NCBI GenBank assembly: GCA_030587435.1
Contig: JAUQZC010000022.1
Location: 56,088 to 120,087, forward strand
DNA from: Candidatus Baldrarchaeota archaeon
GTDB lineage: Archaea > Asgardarchaeota > Baldrarchaeia > Baldrarchaeales > DXJG01
Reading direction: 5' to 3'
DNA length: 64,000 bases
Part shown: positions 49,673 through 60,400 of the stretch, one piece after another
Numbering within the stretch: position 1 is the first letter of the stretch
Layout of the letters: the number at the start of each line of letters is the position of its first letter
Translations under genes and position numbers: made by a program
Notes under the pieces: generated by a model
Seen by the model: the letters and a program-made list of their open reading frames with translations, nothing else
The model's database searches: none
What the model was told of the DNA's origin: nothing

Positions 49673-51394
49673 TTATTTGGTTGTTTCTCTTAGTTCGAAG
49701 ATTACTTTGTCCATGTTTGAGTAGATTTTTCTTAGTCTTCCTTCGTATTGTCTTCTTAGTTTAGCGTATGCTAGTTTTGTGATTTTCTTTGTTTTGTAAC
49801 TTCTTTCAAGCTGATTTATGCTTGCTTTTACGCTTTCTCTTTCAGCTTCAAGTAGTTCTATGCGTTTTATGTAGTCTTCGAGTTTTGGCGCTGCTTTTCT
49901 TAGTTCTTCTTTTACTTTTTCAACTTCTTTTGTTGCGCTTATGAGTTCTTTTTCGTATAGTTTCATTTTTCTTTTGTAGTCTTTTTTCTTTATTCTTCCT
50001 GTCCTGAACGCTTCTTCAAGTTTGTCGATTTCTAGCATTAGCGCCATTTTTTCTTCGTACGCTCTACAGAATTCTCTTACTACTGGTGTGGGTACAGGTA
50101 CTGGTACTGGGACTTCTACGGTTGGTGGAACTACTGCGATCTGCACTTTTCTAATAGCTATGTAAATGGCTGTTATCGCTGCGAAGATCATGCTATATGC
50201 TAGGGGTCTTAGTAGATCGTAAAGTGGGTTAACAATGTATGTTATTTTAATTTTTAGGTTTCCTGTGGGACTTGTTACGTTGTAATATGTATATATGATT
50301 TTGTTTTGTTCGATTTGTGGCTGAAGTCTTTGAACTGTTGGTATAACTTCAACTTTTGGTGGATTTATTTTGCTGTGGGGTGGTAGTATTATTGTAGTTA
50401 CTCCCTTTGTTACTAGCGCTGGGACTTCAGGGTATATTGGTACTGTCAGTAGATAGAAGGTGTTTATGTTTTTGAGATAGATGTCTGCTGGAAGCAGATA
50501 GCTTACGTATATGGTATAGGTGGTGTTTGGACCTAGAACCTCTTTTCTCCCTGTTTTGAATGAGATGGTCACTGTGGTTTTAGTTGTTAGGTTTCCTTTG
50601 CTTATATCTGCGTCTATTGGTCCTGCTTTGTCAGAGATGCTTAGTCTAGTTGTTCCCTCTGGTAGTTTAAAATCGAATTCTTCAATATTTGAAAATCCTA
50701 CGTTTTTCAGTTTGTAAGCTTCTGTTACCTTTATGTAAGCTATATCGTAGGGTTTTATTTCTCTTTCAAATTCAACATATATTAGAGAGTTTCTTGTGTA
50801 GTTATATTGGAAGTAAAATTCTTTATAGGTTAAGGGTGACAAGGCCCAAGTTTCCATGCTTGTTTCATTCTCTGTTTCCGCACCCGCGGGTAATTTTATT
50901 TCTACTCTACAGTCTTTAATGGAATAGGGTATAGTTGGGTAATAATATAAGGTGAACTCGTAAGTTTTTTCGGTTCCTCGTATCGGAGTTATTAAACCAC
51001 CATATACTGTTGTTACTGTTATTTTTTCTATTTTTCCGGGGTTTATCGGTTCACCGAAGAGAATTTGCCAAAATGTGTAATTACTCTCGTCCAAACCTAG
51101 GTATCTTAGCTCTAACTTTTGATCTTCTTGATTCTTAGCTCCTATGTAACAGAGTTTTTCTACGAATTTTTCTTTAATAGCAATTTTAAAGCTTGATACA
51201 GGAATTGTTCCATTATTTTCAATTGTTAATTCGTCTGTTACATTTATGGTACCAAGATTACCGATGGTTATTGTTCGATGAGCTTCTGGGACTATGAAGC
51301 TTGGGTTAGGTTGCGCATGGGTCGGTGAATCCATCAATATGGTTAGCATCATTACAGTGATTATTAGTAACGGTAGTATGTACTTTTTTCCCAT
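49673..51394 (-). CDS. Ribophorin-I-like membrane protein
   Basis: A 573-residue secreted and membrane-bound protein. A signal peptide (1-28, ending near THAQ) precedes a large beta-rich outer region (30-385) with asparagine sequons (NYT, NVT). One membrane span (about 393-413) and a cytosolic coiled coil follow (LEEAFRTGRIKKKDYKRKMK, TKKITKLAYAKLRRQYEGRL). The order, the paired beta domains, and matches such as LIYVEFEREIKPYDIAYIKV resemble ribophorin I (OST1) of the oligosaccharyltransferase. I see similarity by pattern only, so the call is tentative. No OST subunit is adjacent. Confidence 0.6.
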   Translation of the reverse strand: MGKKYILPLLIITVMMLTILMDSPTHAQPNPSFIVPEAHRTITIGNLGTINVTDELTIENNGTIPVSSFKIAIKEKFVEKLCYIGAKNQEDQKLELRYLGLDESNYTFWQILFGEPINPGKIEKITVTTVYGGLITPIRGTEKTYEFTLYYYPTIPYSIKDCRVEIKLPAGAETENETSMETWALSPLTYKEFYFQYNYTRNSLIYVEFEREIKPYDIAYIKVTEAYKLKNVGFSNIEEFDFKLPEGTTRLSISDKAGPIDADISKGNLTTKTTVTISFKTGRKEVLGPNTTYTIYVSYLLPADIYLKNINTFYLLTVPIYPEVPALVTKGVTTIILPPHSKINPPKVEVIPTVQRLQPQIEQNKIIYTYYNVTSPTGNLKIKITYIVNPLYDLLRPLAYSMIFAAITAIYIAIRKVQIAVVPPTVEVPVPVPVPTPVVREFCRAYEEKMALMLEIDKLEEAFRTGRIKKKDYKRKMKLYEKELISATKEVEKVKEELRKAAPKLEDYIKRIELLEAERESVKASINQLERSYKTKKITKLAYAKLRRQYEGRLRKIYSNMDKVIFELRETTK

Positions 51395-51830
51395 TTTTTT
51401 CCCCCGGGTTATTTCATTGAATGGTGTTGACCTAAATCTTGGAAGTTGTATATATTGTGTTCCAGTGGTTATTAATTTAACGTTCTAATCATTAATATTC
51501 TTATGTTTTCAGATAGTTTGAAGTTAAATGTTTACATTCATCACTTCTCTCATAATTTGGCTATTTTAAGTTATATGTTTTCTCCCGAAATGGTAATATT
51601 AGTTTGAGATTGCTTTTACATTCGTAAACGAAGGCGAACACTAGTAGGTTCGTCAATAGTCAAAAACTAAGAGAAAGCTTATGTTATAGTTCTAAGTACT
51701 TATATTTTGTAGTACAAGTAAGTACCTTGCGTTTCCTTATTAGGGGGTAGATTTTGCAGAAATCTTCAGAAGGAGAAGAAAGTCCATTATAATGTTGGTA
51801 GTTTTATGAGGGAATACGGAGGTGTGTTTG
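51395..51830. promoter_or_regulatory. Divergent spacer upstream of gcvPA
   Basis: This 436-base AT-rich spacer holds both promoters for the divergent ribophorin-like and gcvPA genes. A TATA-like ACTTATATTTTG lies near 51698-51710, with repeated AAGTAC words around it. I looked for a glycine riboswitch and saw none. Confidence 0.4.
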
Positions 51831-53240
51831 TTGGAAGAACAGGCTCATCCATATATTCCTAATTCGCCGAAAAATATCCGTGACGATTTATTGAAAGAAA
51901 TTGACACAAACAGTATAGATGAGCTGTATTCAGACATTCCTAAAGAGTTCTTTAACAAAAAGGAACTTAAACTTCCACGTGCTCATAGTGAATATGAGGT
52001 TTTTAAGGAAGTTAGAAACGTCTTGAAGAAAAATAAAACAGTGCTTGATATGCCTACGTTTCTTGGTGCAGGTGTTTGGCCACATTACGTTCCAGCTGCA
52101 GTAAAAGCTATAATCAGTCGAGGAGAATTTTTAACTAGCTACACGCCTTATCAAGCAGAAATTTCCCAAGGTATGCTGCAGGCTCTTTTTGAATATCAGA
52201 GTTTGATGGCTGAACTCTTGGAAATGCCTGTTGTAAACGCTTCAATGTATGATTGGGCAAACGCCTTAGGTGAAGCCGCATTAATGGCAAAGCGCTTAAC
52301 GAAGAAGGATGTATTCTTGGTGCCGAGAATTATTCATCCTGAAAGGCTTTCTACCCTTAAAACATATGCAGAGCCAGCTAACATTAAGGTTGTTCAGATA
52401 GAATTCAATAAGGACGCTGGCCAGCTTGATTTAAATGATCTAGAATCTAAACTTAACGAGTTTAGAGGAAATGTAGCTGGAGTATATATAGAGAACCCGT
52501 CTTATCTCGGTTTTTTGGAAACCCGAGTCGATAAAATCAGCAATATGACTCACGAAAATGAAGCATTGTTTGTTGTCGGTGTTGATCCTGTTTCTTTGGG
52601 TGTTATACGTCCGCCGGGAGACTATGATGCTGACATAGTTGTTGGCGAGGGACAGCCTTTAGGAAACCCTTTAAACTTCGGAGGGCCATTACTGGGGATT
52701 TTTGCGACCAAAGATGATATGAAATTTATTCGTCAAATGCCTGGTAGATTAATTGGAATGACAAGGTCTGAGGATGGAAAATATAGAGGTTTCGTTATGA
52801 CCCTTCAAACAAGAGAGCAACATATTAGGAGGGAAAGAGCTACCTCGAATATATGCAGTAACGAAGCTCTTTGCGCTGTTGCAGCCGCCATCTATTTATC
52901 TTTGCTGGGTAAAAGAGGAATAGTTGAACTTGGTAAAACTATACTTTACAATTCTCACTATGCTATGAAGAAATTGAATGATATTGATGGAGTTAAAGCA
53001 CCGTATTTTAATGCTCCTCACTTCAAGGAGTTTTTAGCAATGTTTCATCGCGAAGGAATTGGGGTTGAAGATATTCATAAAGGTCTCTTAAGTAGAGGGA
53101 TCCATGGAGGAAAAATCGTAAAGAAAGAGTTTCCAGAGTTTGGAGAGTCTATGTTGTTTTGTGTGACAGAAATTCATACCAAGAGAGATATAGATATGTT
53201 AGCTTCGGTAATTAGGGAGATCGTTGAGGAGGGAGGTTAG
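51831..53240 (+). CDS. gcvPA: Glycine dehydrogenase (decarboxylating) subunit 1
   Basis: The alpha half of the two-part P-protein of the glycine cleavage system. [51 protein letters not shown] and [16 protein letters not shown] are typical blocks. TTG 51831 lies six bases after GGAGGTG. About 469 residues; the beta subunit follows one base after the stop. T, H and L proteins are not in the window. Confidence 0.96.
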   Translation: MEEQAHPYIPNSPKNIRDDLLKEIDTNSIDELYSDIPKEFFNKKELKLPRAHSEYEVFKEVRNVLKKNKTVLDMPTFLGAGVWPHYVPAAVKAIISRGEFLTSYTPYQAEISQGMLQALFEYQSLMAELLEMPVVNASMYDWANALGEAALMAKRLTKKDVFLVPRIIHPERLSTLKTYAEPANIKVVQIEFNKDAGQLDLNDLESKLNEFRGNVAGVYIENPSYLGFLETRVDKISNMTHENEALFVVGVDPVSLGVIRPPGDYDADIVVGEGQPLGNPLNFGGPLLGIFATKDDMKFIRQMPGRLIGMTRSEDGKYRGFVMTLQTREQHIRRERATSNICSNEALCAVAAAIYLSLLGKRGIVELGKTILYNSHYAMKKLNDIDGVKAPYFNAPHFKEFLAMFHREGIGVEDIHKGLLSRGIHGGKIVKKEFPEFGESMLFCVTEIHTKRDIDMLASVIREIVEEGG

Positions 53241-53241
53241 A

Positions 53242-54777
53242 ATGGTCAAAGAATTTAGGCAAGCTAAATGGTCAGAGCCTCTCATTTTTGAAATTGGGAG
53301 AGAAGGGAGAATTGGACATACGGTGCCTACTCCTAGCGAGGAAGTCAGGGAAGTGGTTGGTGAAGTGGAAAAACTTATCCCAGAAGTGTTACGAAGAAAG
53401 AGAGAGCCCGAACTTCCGGAGGTCTCAGAAGTAGAGGTTGTTCAACATTACACTAGGTTGTCTCAGATGAATTATGGAGTGGATACGGGGTTTTATCCTT
53501 TGGGAAGCTGTACTATGAAATATAATCCAAGGGTGAATGAGGAGTTAGCTTCGATAGATGAAGTTGCATGGATTCATCCCTATCAAGATGAAAGTACTGT
53601 TCAAGGTGCTTTAGAACTAATGTATAAACTTGAGAAGTGGCTTGCGGAAATTACGGGAATGCATAGATTTACGCTGCAGCCAGCCGCTGGTGCGCACGGG
53701 GAATATGTTGGAGTTCAGATAATTAGAGCTTATCACAAATATAATGGAGAACTTGGAAAAAGAGATGAAATAATTATTCCTGACTCAGCTCATGGTACGA
53801 ATCCTGCTAGTGCTGCGATGGCTGGATTTAAGGTTATTGTTGTTCCTTCAAATGAAGACGGATGTGTAGATATAGATGCGTTAAAAGCTGCTGTTTCCGA
53901 GAGAACTGCTGGTCTTATGTTAACAAATCCTAATACCCTAGGAATTTTTGAGGAGAAGATAGGGGAAATTGCGAGGATTGTGCATGATGCTGGAGGGCTA
54001 CTATATTACGATGGCGCGAATCTTAATGCTATTGTGGGTAAGGTTCGTCCTGGTGACATGGGGTTTGACATTGTTCACTTAAATTTACACAAAACTTTTA
54101 GTACACCACATGGTGGAGGAGGCCCGGGAGCTGGTCCGGTTGGCGTTACTAAGGAACTTGAGAAGTTTCTCCCCGTGCCTCTTGTAGAATATGATGGAGA
54201 GAAATATTACCTAGATTGGGACAGACCTTATTCAATTGGTAAAGTCAAAGGATTTTATGGGAATTTCAATGTTCTTGTTAAGGCTTTTGCCTATATACTT
54301 GCATTGGGTGAAAAAGGGCTTAAAACTGTTGCTGAAATTTCCGTGTTGAATACTAATTACATAGTTAAAAAACTAGGGAAAGTTAGAGGCTTTGAACTTC
54401 CATATGGAAAAGGAAAGCCTAGGAAACACGAATGTGTTTTTAGCGCTTCGCCTATGAAACGAGATACTAAGGTAAAAGCGTTAAATGTAGCTAAAAGACT
54501 CTTAGATTTTGGTATACATGCACCGACCATGTACTTTCCGTTAATAGTTCACGAAGCTTTGATGATTGAACCGACTGAAACGGCAACAAAAGAACAATTG
54601 GATGAATTTATCGAAGCGCTTAGCAGGATATCTGAAGAAGCCTACAATAACCCTGAGGTTGTCCTGAGCGCACCTCACAACACTTCAGTCACAAGGCTTG
54701 ATGAAGCAATGGCAGCTAGACCGAAAACTCTCTTTCTAACATGGAAAATGTATTTAGAAAAAGTGGAAAAGAAATAA
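53242..54777 (+). CDS. gcvPB: Glycine dehydrogenase (decarboxylating) subunit 2
   Basis: The PLP-bearing half of the P-protein. The catalytic lysine lies in [35 protein letters not shown] and [13 protein letters not shown] are typical. ATG 53242 has GGAGG a few bases upstream; earlier GTG at 53224 overlaps gcvPA. 511 residues. Co-translated with gcvPA. Confidence 0.97.
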   Translation: MVKEFRQAKWSEPLIFEIGREGRIGHTVPTPSEEVREVVGEVEKLIPEVLRRKREPELPEVSEVEVVQHYTRLSQMNYGVDTGFYPLGSCTMKYNPRVNEELASIDEVAWIHPYQDESTVQGALELMYKLEKWLAEITGMHRFTLQPAAGAHGEYVGVQIIRAYHKYNGELGKRDEIIIPDSAHGTNPASAAMAGFKVIVVPSNEDGCVDIDALKAAVSERTAGLMLTNPNTLGIFEEKIGEIARIVHDAGGLLYYDGANLNAIVGKVRPGDMGFDIVHLNLHKTFSTPHGGGGPGAGPVGVTKELEKFLPVPLVEYDGEKYYLDWDRPYSIGKVKGFYGNFNVLVKAFAYILALGEKGLKTVAEISVLNTNYIVKKLGKVRGFELPYGKGKPRKHECVFSASPMKRDTKVKALNVAKRLLDFGIHAPTMYFPLIVHEALMIEPTETATKEQLDEFIEALSRISEEAYNNPEVVLSAPHNTSVTRLDEAMAARPKTLFLTWKMYLEKVEKK

Positions 54778-55045
54778 TTATCTTTCTATTTATTCTAATC
54801 ACTAATATAATTTTTAGTTTATTATCATTGACTATGTAGGATAATATAGTATTTGATATTATGTTTTTGTTATATATTAAAGGTAGATTTACTTACGGCT
54901 ACGATCGGAAAATTTATGAGTTAAAATTAACTTTAGATAGCTATAGTTTTCTCGTTATTCGTTAAGGGCCGCACTTATTGGGTTTAATCAAGATTAAAAT
55001 GGCTATGGCGTTCAGTGCCTCGACAATAATCGGAGAGGAAACATA

Positions 55046-58009
55046 TTGGTTACTAGGAAAATTCAGGTGATTGATTGTGATTACATTATAGGGTCGGGGG
55101 ATGGCCCAATAATTAGAATATTTGGTAAAGATTTGGAGGGTAAAAGCTGTTGCGTGTATTATAAAGGTTTTTACCCCTATTTTTACGTTAAAACTGTAGA
55201 TGGTAAGGAAAAAATCGTTGCTGAGACAATTGTAGAGAAGTTCAAAGGTGTTGTGGTAAATATTTCTCTTGAAGAGAAATATTTGCCTATAGGTTTTCAA
55301 AAGTCTCCATCTAAGGTATTAAAAGTAACTGTTAATCGACCAGCCCAAGTTAAAGACATAAGAGACGATATTAAAAGGATAGATGGCGTGGAAGAAATAT
55401 ATGAAGCCGATATTTTGTTCAAATACCGTTTTTTGATAGATCACGACATTTGGGGTTTTTCTTGGATAGAAGTTAAAGGTAACTATGTTAAAACAACGTT
55501 GAGCAAAGTAAATTATGAAATAGAAGCAGAAAAAATAAAACCTATTGAAGAGAATGGAAATGCACCCTTAAAGATTATGAGCTTTGATATAGAATGTGTA
55601 CCCCATGACTTAATGAGTTTACCAGATCCATCGAGAGATTCAGTGGTTATAATCAGTTTGGCATTTCATCCGCCGTTTATGGGCAGTGAAACAAAAGTTT
55701 TAGTTGCAAAATACGTCAAAAAAGCTAACAGTGACATAGAGTGTTTTGAGAACGAGGAAGAGATGTTAAAAGGTTTTATTGATATAATAGAGAAGTATGA
55801 TCCAGATATAATCACGGGTTTTAACATATTAAATTTCGACTTTCCTTACATTATTAAGAGATTAAAAAGTCTGAACATAAGTCGGAAGTTTGGCCGGGCA
55901 GAAGACAAAAATGTAACTATACAAAACGCGGGAGAAAATAATAAGGTATCTGTTCCTGGAAGGGTTGTCGTTGATGTTAGAGCATTAGTTAAGGCTGACT
56001 TCCACCTGAAAAGGTACACTTTAGAACACGTGGCTGAAAAGTTAATTAACGAAGGAAAACTTGACGTGGACTACAAGGATATACCTAAACTTTGGGCAGG
56101 GAAAAGCGGAGACATCAACAAACTTATAGATTATGCGAGGAAAGACGCTGTTCTTCCCCTTAAAATTTTATTGGAAAAACGCTTGCTCGATAAATATTTT
56201 GAGCTTTCAAAAGTGAGTGGCTTGCTTCTGCAGGATGTTATATCGGGTGGTCAGTCTAGCAGAGTTGAAGGTTTACTTTTACGTTATGGTAAAAAAAGAA
56301 ACCTTATAATTCCATGTAAACCTTCGCAAGAAGAAATTAAGAAAAGGAGCGCGAAAAGAGAAAAACTTGGCTTAAAAGGTGCTATTGTTTTAGATCCAAA
56401 GGTAGGTCTCTATCATGGAAGCAACATGATCCTTGTTTTAGATTTCCGAAGCTTATATCCTTCGTTAATAATGGCATATAATATATGTTTTACAACGCTT
56501 CTCAAAAATTGTGAAGAAGTCGAGAAATATATTGAAGCCCCAACTGGAGCAAGATTTGTCACAAAGGATGTAAAGGAAGGTTTGCTTCCAGAGATCTTGA
56601 AGGATCTTATGAATTTCCGTGTTGCTGTTAAAAAAGCTATGAAAGCTGAGGAAGATCCGGAAAAGAAGCGGCAATTGGATGCAAAGCAATTGGCTTTGAA
56701 AATAATGATGAATAGCTTCTATGGTTATACTGGTTATCTTAGGGCACGTGTTTACTCGCTTGATGTAGCTAATGCGATAACAGCATTGGGAAGATATACT
56801 ATTGAATTTACTAGGAAAATTATAGAGGAGAAATATGGTCTTGAAACTGTTTACGGTGATACAGACAGCGTTCTTATCAAGATTAATACTTCAAGTCTTG
56901 AAGAAGCAGCAGAAATTGGTGAAAAAATTTCAAAAGAAATTTCTAAATCGCTTCCTCAGCCAATGCTTTTAGAATTCGAAAAAATATACAAATCATTCTT
57001 GTTGTTAAGCAAAAAGAGATATGCAGGGTGGATGTTTGAAAAAACTCAAAACGGGAAATGGAAGGATAAAATAGATACGAAAGGAATAGAAACTGTTAGG
57101 AGAGAATGGTGTGACTTAGTTGGCGAAGTTGTAGAAAAGGTAATAAATATGTTATTGAAACAGCCGGACGTAAATCTTGTGGTTAATTATGTTAGAGATG
57201 TTCTTCAAAAGCTTAAGCAAGGTAAAATTCCCATCGAAAAACTAATAATGACTAGAACTCTTTCAAAATCACCAAAAGCTTATAAAGCAAAACAACCCCA
57301 CGCTTATCTTGCCCTAAAAATTGCTAAAAGATCTCCTGGCTCTGCTCCAACCATAGGTGAAAGAATCCCATTTGTCATAGTAAAAGGAAAAGGGCTAATA
57401 GCAGAGAGAGCAGAAGACCCAAAATATGTTCAGGAGAATAATTTAGAAATCGATGCGAACTACTATATTGAAAAACAACTTCTACCACCCATTGAGCGAA
57501 TTCTTAAGCCACTAGGAATCACGAGACAAGAGCTTTTAACGATGGGGAAACAGCGAGAATTAACAAAATTTGTAGGTTTTGAAGAAAAAGTGGAAGTTAA
57601 ACCGGTAGAAAGTACATCAACTTCCAAAGCAATACTAGAAGAAGTAGTTTGCCCCCATTGCAAAAATACTTTGAGTTTTAAAGATGCTGAAAAAAGGTTT
57701 TGCCCTCACTGTTTTAGCGAGATAGACCCTAAACAACTCCTTGAAAATGCTTTAGACGTTGAAATATACAAGCTCTTCTCAACATTTTTAACCCAGCCTC
57801 TTGTATGTATGAATTGTAAAAGTTCTTTCCGTCGACCTCCTCTTAGTGGAAAATGTCCCAAATGTGGAAGCGACAATCTAGTTGTGCAAATAGACTCCCC
57901 GAGTTTCAAAGAAAAAATAAAGACGTTTGAACATGTAATAAACGAGGAAGGTTTGACTCTTCCTAAAAGAAGCTTAGAAATTTTAAAAACATATTCAATA
58001 ATACCATAA
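55046..58009 (+). CDS. polB: Family B DNA polymerase with C-terminal cysteine tail
   Basis: A 987-residue replicative-type polymerase with proofreading. Exo I is SFDIECVP (about 178), exo II NILNFDFPYI; polymerase motifs are DFRSLYPSL (A, about 465), KIMMNSFYGYTG (B) and YGDTDSV (C, about 603). The tail (860-945) has two sets of CxxC pairs (CPHC, CPHC, CMNC, CPKC), like the zinc/Fe-S tails of eukaryotic B polymerases and some archaeal PolB3. All catalytic residues are present. TTG start after GGAGAGG. Confidence 0.96.
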   Translation: MVTRKIQVIDCDYIIGSGDGPIIRIFGKDLEGKSCCVYYKGFYPYFYVKTVDGKEKIVAETIVEKFKGVVVNISLEEKYLPIGFQKSPSKVLKVTVNRPAQVKDIRDDIKRIDGVEEIYEADILFKYRFLIDHDIWGFSWIEVKGNYVKTTLSKVNYEIEAEKIKPIEENGNAPLKIMSFDIECVPHDLMSLPDPSRDSVVIISLAFHPPFMGSETKVLVAKYVKKANSDIECFENEEEMLKGFIDIIEKYDPDIITGFNILNFDFPYIIKRLKSLNISRKFGRAEDKNVTIQNAGENNKVSVPGRVVVDVRALVKADFHLKRYTLEHVAEKLINEGKLDVDYKDIPKLWAGKSGDINKLIDYARKDAVLPLKILLEKRLLDKYFELSKVSGLLLQDVISGGQSSRVEGLLLRYGKKRNLIIPCKPSQEEIKKRSAKREKLGLKGAIVLDPKVGLYHGSNMILVLDFRSLYPSLIMAYNICFTTLLKNCEEVEKYIEAPTGARFVTKDVKEGLLPEILKDLMNFRVAVKKAMKAEEDPEKKRQLDAKQLALKIMMNSFYGYTGYLRARVYSLDVANAITALGRYTIEFTRKIIEEKYGLETVYGDTDSVLIKINTSSLEEAAEIGEKISKEISKSLPQPMLLEFEKIYKSFLLLSKKRYAGWMFEKTQNGKWKDKIDTKGIETVRREWCDLVGEVVEKVINMLLKQPDVNLVVNYVRDVLQKLKQGKIPIEKLIMTRTLSKSPKAYKAKQPHAYLALKIAKRSPGSAPTIGERIPFVIVKGKGLIAERAEDPKYVQENNLEIDANYYIEKQLLPPIERILKPLGITRQELLTMGKQRELTKFVGFEEKVEVKPVESTSTSKAILEEVVCPHCKNTLSFKDAEKRFCPHCFSEIDPKQLLENALDVEIYKLFSTFLTQPLVCMNCKSSFRRPPLSGKCPKCGSDNLVVQIDSPSFKEKIKTFEHVINEEGLTLPKRSLEILKTYSIIP

Positions 58010-58143
58010 AAATATTGGCTCAAATAGTTCTGTGTTAGGTGTCTTCTTTTGACATTTTGCCTTCAATAAAATTATCTAGGACGACTGTAGGGAAGATTTT
58101 TAAAGGTTTATAAGAGTTATTTGCTCTAGAATCTGTATTCTAT

Positions 58144-59520
58144 ATGTTAACGAGCGAATTTTATGGCAGACAGGTTAGATGTGATATGGAAATGGTAAGC
58201 CAGAAAAACTTCGACGGCAATTGTAACTACTTAAACATGAAAATCTATGTAGAAACGTATGGATGCGCGCTCAACAAGGCGGATACAGAGGTCATACTTG
58301 GAATACTAGCAAAAAGGGGCATAAGGGTAGTTGACAGTGTAGATGATGCAACTATAATAATTGTTAATACGTGTGGTGTAAAGGCTCCAACGGAGTTTAA
58401 AATTTTGAAACGATTAAAGGAATTAAGGAAACTTTCAAAACCAATTATTGTTGCAGGATGCTTACCAAAGATCAATTTAGAAAAAATTAAAGAAACTTTA
58501 CCAGATTATGCAGCTATACTTGGGCCAGATAGCTATGAAAGTCTACCGGAGATAATTTTACAAATAATGAGTGGACAAAAAGGGATAATTAATTTGAATG
58601 GAAAACCTCTTTCTAGATTAACTTTACCATCTGTTAGAACGCATCCGGTAATAGGTATTGTACCTATTTCTCAAGGATGTCTTGGAAATTGCAGCTATTG
58701 CGCAGTTAAATTTGCTAGAGGACGTTTAATAAGCTATTCTCCTGAGGACATCGTGAAAAAGGTTAAACAGTTGTTATTGGAAGGGTGTAAGGAAATATGG
58801 CTTACTGCTCAAGACACAGCCGTTTATGGAATTGATATAGGATACAGCCTCCCACAGTTGCTTGAAGACTTAGTAGAACTGCCCTATGAGTATAGGATTA
58901 GAGTAGGTATGATGAACCCTGCCTACTTGAAACAAATAGTTGACGAATTAATTGAAGTATTCAAATCTCCCAAAATATACAAATTTCTACACATTCCCGT
59001 ACAATCAGGTAGCAATAGAATTCTGAAGAAAATGAATAGAAGATATACAATAGAAGAGTTTAAAGAACTCGTTAAGCTCTTAAGGACATCTCTACCAAAA
59101 CTTACATTGTCAACAGATGTTATTGTAGGGTTTCCTGGAGAAACTGAGGAAGATTTTCAAGAAACTATTAAACTGTTGGAGGAAGTTCAACCTGATATAA
59201 CTAATGTATCTAGATTTGCTGTCAGACCGCGAACTGAAGCAGAAAAGATGAGTGGAAAACTGCCGGGTTGGAAAATTAAAGAGAGAAGCAGAAAAGTTTC
59301 TAAAATTGTCAGAAAAATTTCTTTACAAAAAAACTTAGAATGGATCGGTTATGTTGGAGAAACACTGGTTTCGGAAATAGGTATAAAGGGAGGTTTTGTC
59401 GCAAGAAACTTTGCATATAAACCAATAATAATAAATTCAAATGAGATAACTTTGGGCAGTTTTGTAAAGGTAAAAATAGTTGATGCTAATATAACACATC
59501 TTGTTGGAAAAATAGTTTAA
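58144..59520 (+). CDS. tRNA-t6A37 methylthiotransferase (e-MtaB/CDKAL1-like)
   Basis: Radical SAM methylthiotransferase that converts t6A37 to ms2t6A. MTTase domain YGCALNKADTEV, radical SAM QGCLGNCSYCAVK and a C-terminal TRAM-like region. 458 residues, but the family N-terminus MKIYVETYGC begins at 58237 (about 427 residues). A TATA-like TTTATAAG at 58108-58115 sits so close to ATG 58144 that the mRNA could be nearly leaderless and start there; otherwise ATG 58237 is the start. Confidence 0.9.
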   Translation: MLTSEFYGRQVRCDMEMVSQKNFDGNCNYLNMKIYVETYGCALNKADTEVILGILAKRGIRVVDSVDDATIIIVNTCGVKAPTEFKILKRLKELRKLSKPIIVAGCLPKINLEKIKETLPDYAAILGPDSYESLPEIILQIMSGQKGIINLNGKPLSRLTLPSVRTHPVIGIVPISQGCLGNCSYCAVKFARGRLISYSPEDIVKKVKQLLLEGCKEIWLTAQDTAVYGIDIGYSLPQLLEDLVELPYEYRIRVGMMNPAYLKQIVDELIEVFKSPKIYKFLHIPVQSGSNRILKKMNRRYTIEEFKELVKLLRTSLPKLTLSTDVIVGFPGETEEDFQETIKLLEEVQPDITNVSRFAVRPRTEAEKMSGKLPGWKIKERSRKVSKIVRKISLQKNLEWIGYVGETLVSEIGIKGGFVARNFAYKPIIINSNEITLGSFVKVKIVDANITHLVGKIV

Positions 59521-59526
59521 AGTAAA

Positions 59527-60399
59527 TTATGTTAATTTTTCGATAATTTTATCGACTGGACTTTGATTTAGATGTAGACCTAGCTTCTCTGCTTCGATTT
59601 CCAAAGCTAGCCCTAACAGTTGGGTATAGTAGAGAACGGGAATTTCGAATTTTTCCCCGACGATTGCTCCTACAGCTTCTTGTTTTGCGCCAAGCATAAT
59701 TTTACACGATGGACAAGAAACCACTAAGCCGTCAACGTTAAGGCTTTTTATAGCTTTTAACTTTAGTCCAGCAATGGTAAGAGCACTTTCTGAGTGAGAT
59801 AGCAACAGTCCACCGCCACAACAGTCCAATTTTTCTGGATAGTCGATACTTTCTGCTCCCAGTGCTTTAAGCAAATTGTCTAGTTTCCTCGGCTTTTCGG
59901 GATCGTCAACGTTTACAATAGTACTCGGTCTCAATATGTGACAACCCGGGTGGGTTACAAACTTAAAACCATTTAATGGTTTCTTTACGGCTGTTTTTAT
60001 CTTTTCGGTGCCTATTTTATCATGTAAGAAATTTACAGTGTGCCAAAGCTTAATATTGCCGTTGAATTCTAGTCCTTCCTCAGCAAGCAAACTACCAAGT
60101 TCTCTTTTCAGAGTATCATCTTTCTTCCAGTAATGAAGTGCCTCTGAAAACGATAAATAACACCCATTGCATGGTACAAGCAGTTCGTTGATTCCATCCT
60201 TTTCGGCAAGAGCAAGATTTCTTACTGCAAGATAGATAGCTGCCTTTTGATTAACGTTTTTGATTGGCGCGCCGCAACATGAAGCTTTATCTATATCGGT
60301 TATTGATATGCCAAATTTGGGGAGAACTTCTCTTAACGACATTTCGTAGGCGTATTGAGAAGTTAGGATCATACAACCCCAATAAACGCCGATTTCCAT
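59527..60399 (-). CDS. hdrB: Heterodisulfide reductase-like subunit B
   Basis: Two CCG domains: GVYWGCMI with ASCCGAP and VPCNGCYLSF, then THPGCHIL with LDCCGGGLL and VSCPSCKIM, which carry the Hdr-type noncubane Fe-S cluster. 290 residues. The start ATG 60399 is one base after the hdrC stop on the minus strand. Together with HdrC it accepts or donates electrons at a disulfide-type site; the substrate is unknown here. Confidence 0.94.
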   Translation of the reverse strand: MEIGVYWGCMILTSQYAYEMSLREVLPKFGISITDIDKASCCGAPIKNVNQKAAIYLAVRNLALAEKDGINELLVPCNGCYLSFSEALHYWKKDDTLKRELGSLLAEEGLEFNGNIKLWHTVNFLHDKIGTEKIKTAVKKPLNGFKFVTHPGCHILRPSTIVNVDDPEKPRKLDNLLKALGAESIDYPEKLDCCGGGLLLSHSESALTIAGLKLKAIKSLNVDGLVVSCPSCKIMLGAKQEAVGAIVGEKFEIPVLYYTQLLGLALEIEAEKLGLHLNQSPVDKIIEKLT

Positions 60400-60400
60400 T

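Noticed and set aside
51395..51830. Glycine riboswitch before gcvPA
   Set aside because: No paired aptamer-like GGAGAG and GCGCCGAAGG-type elements are present.
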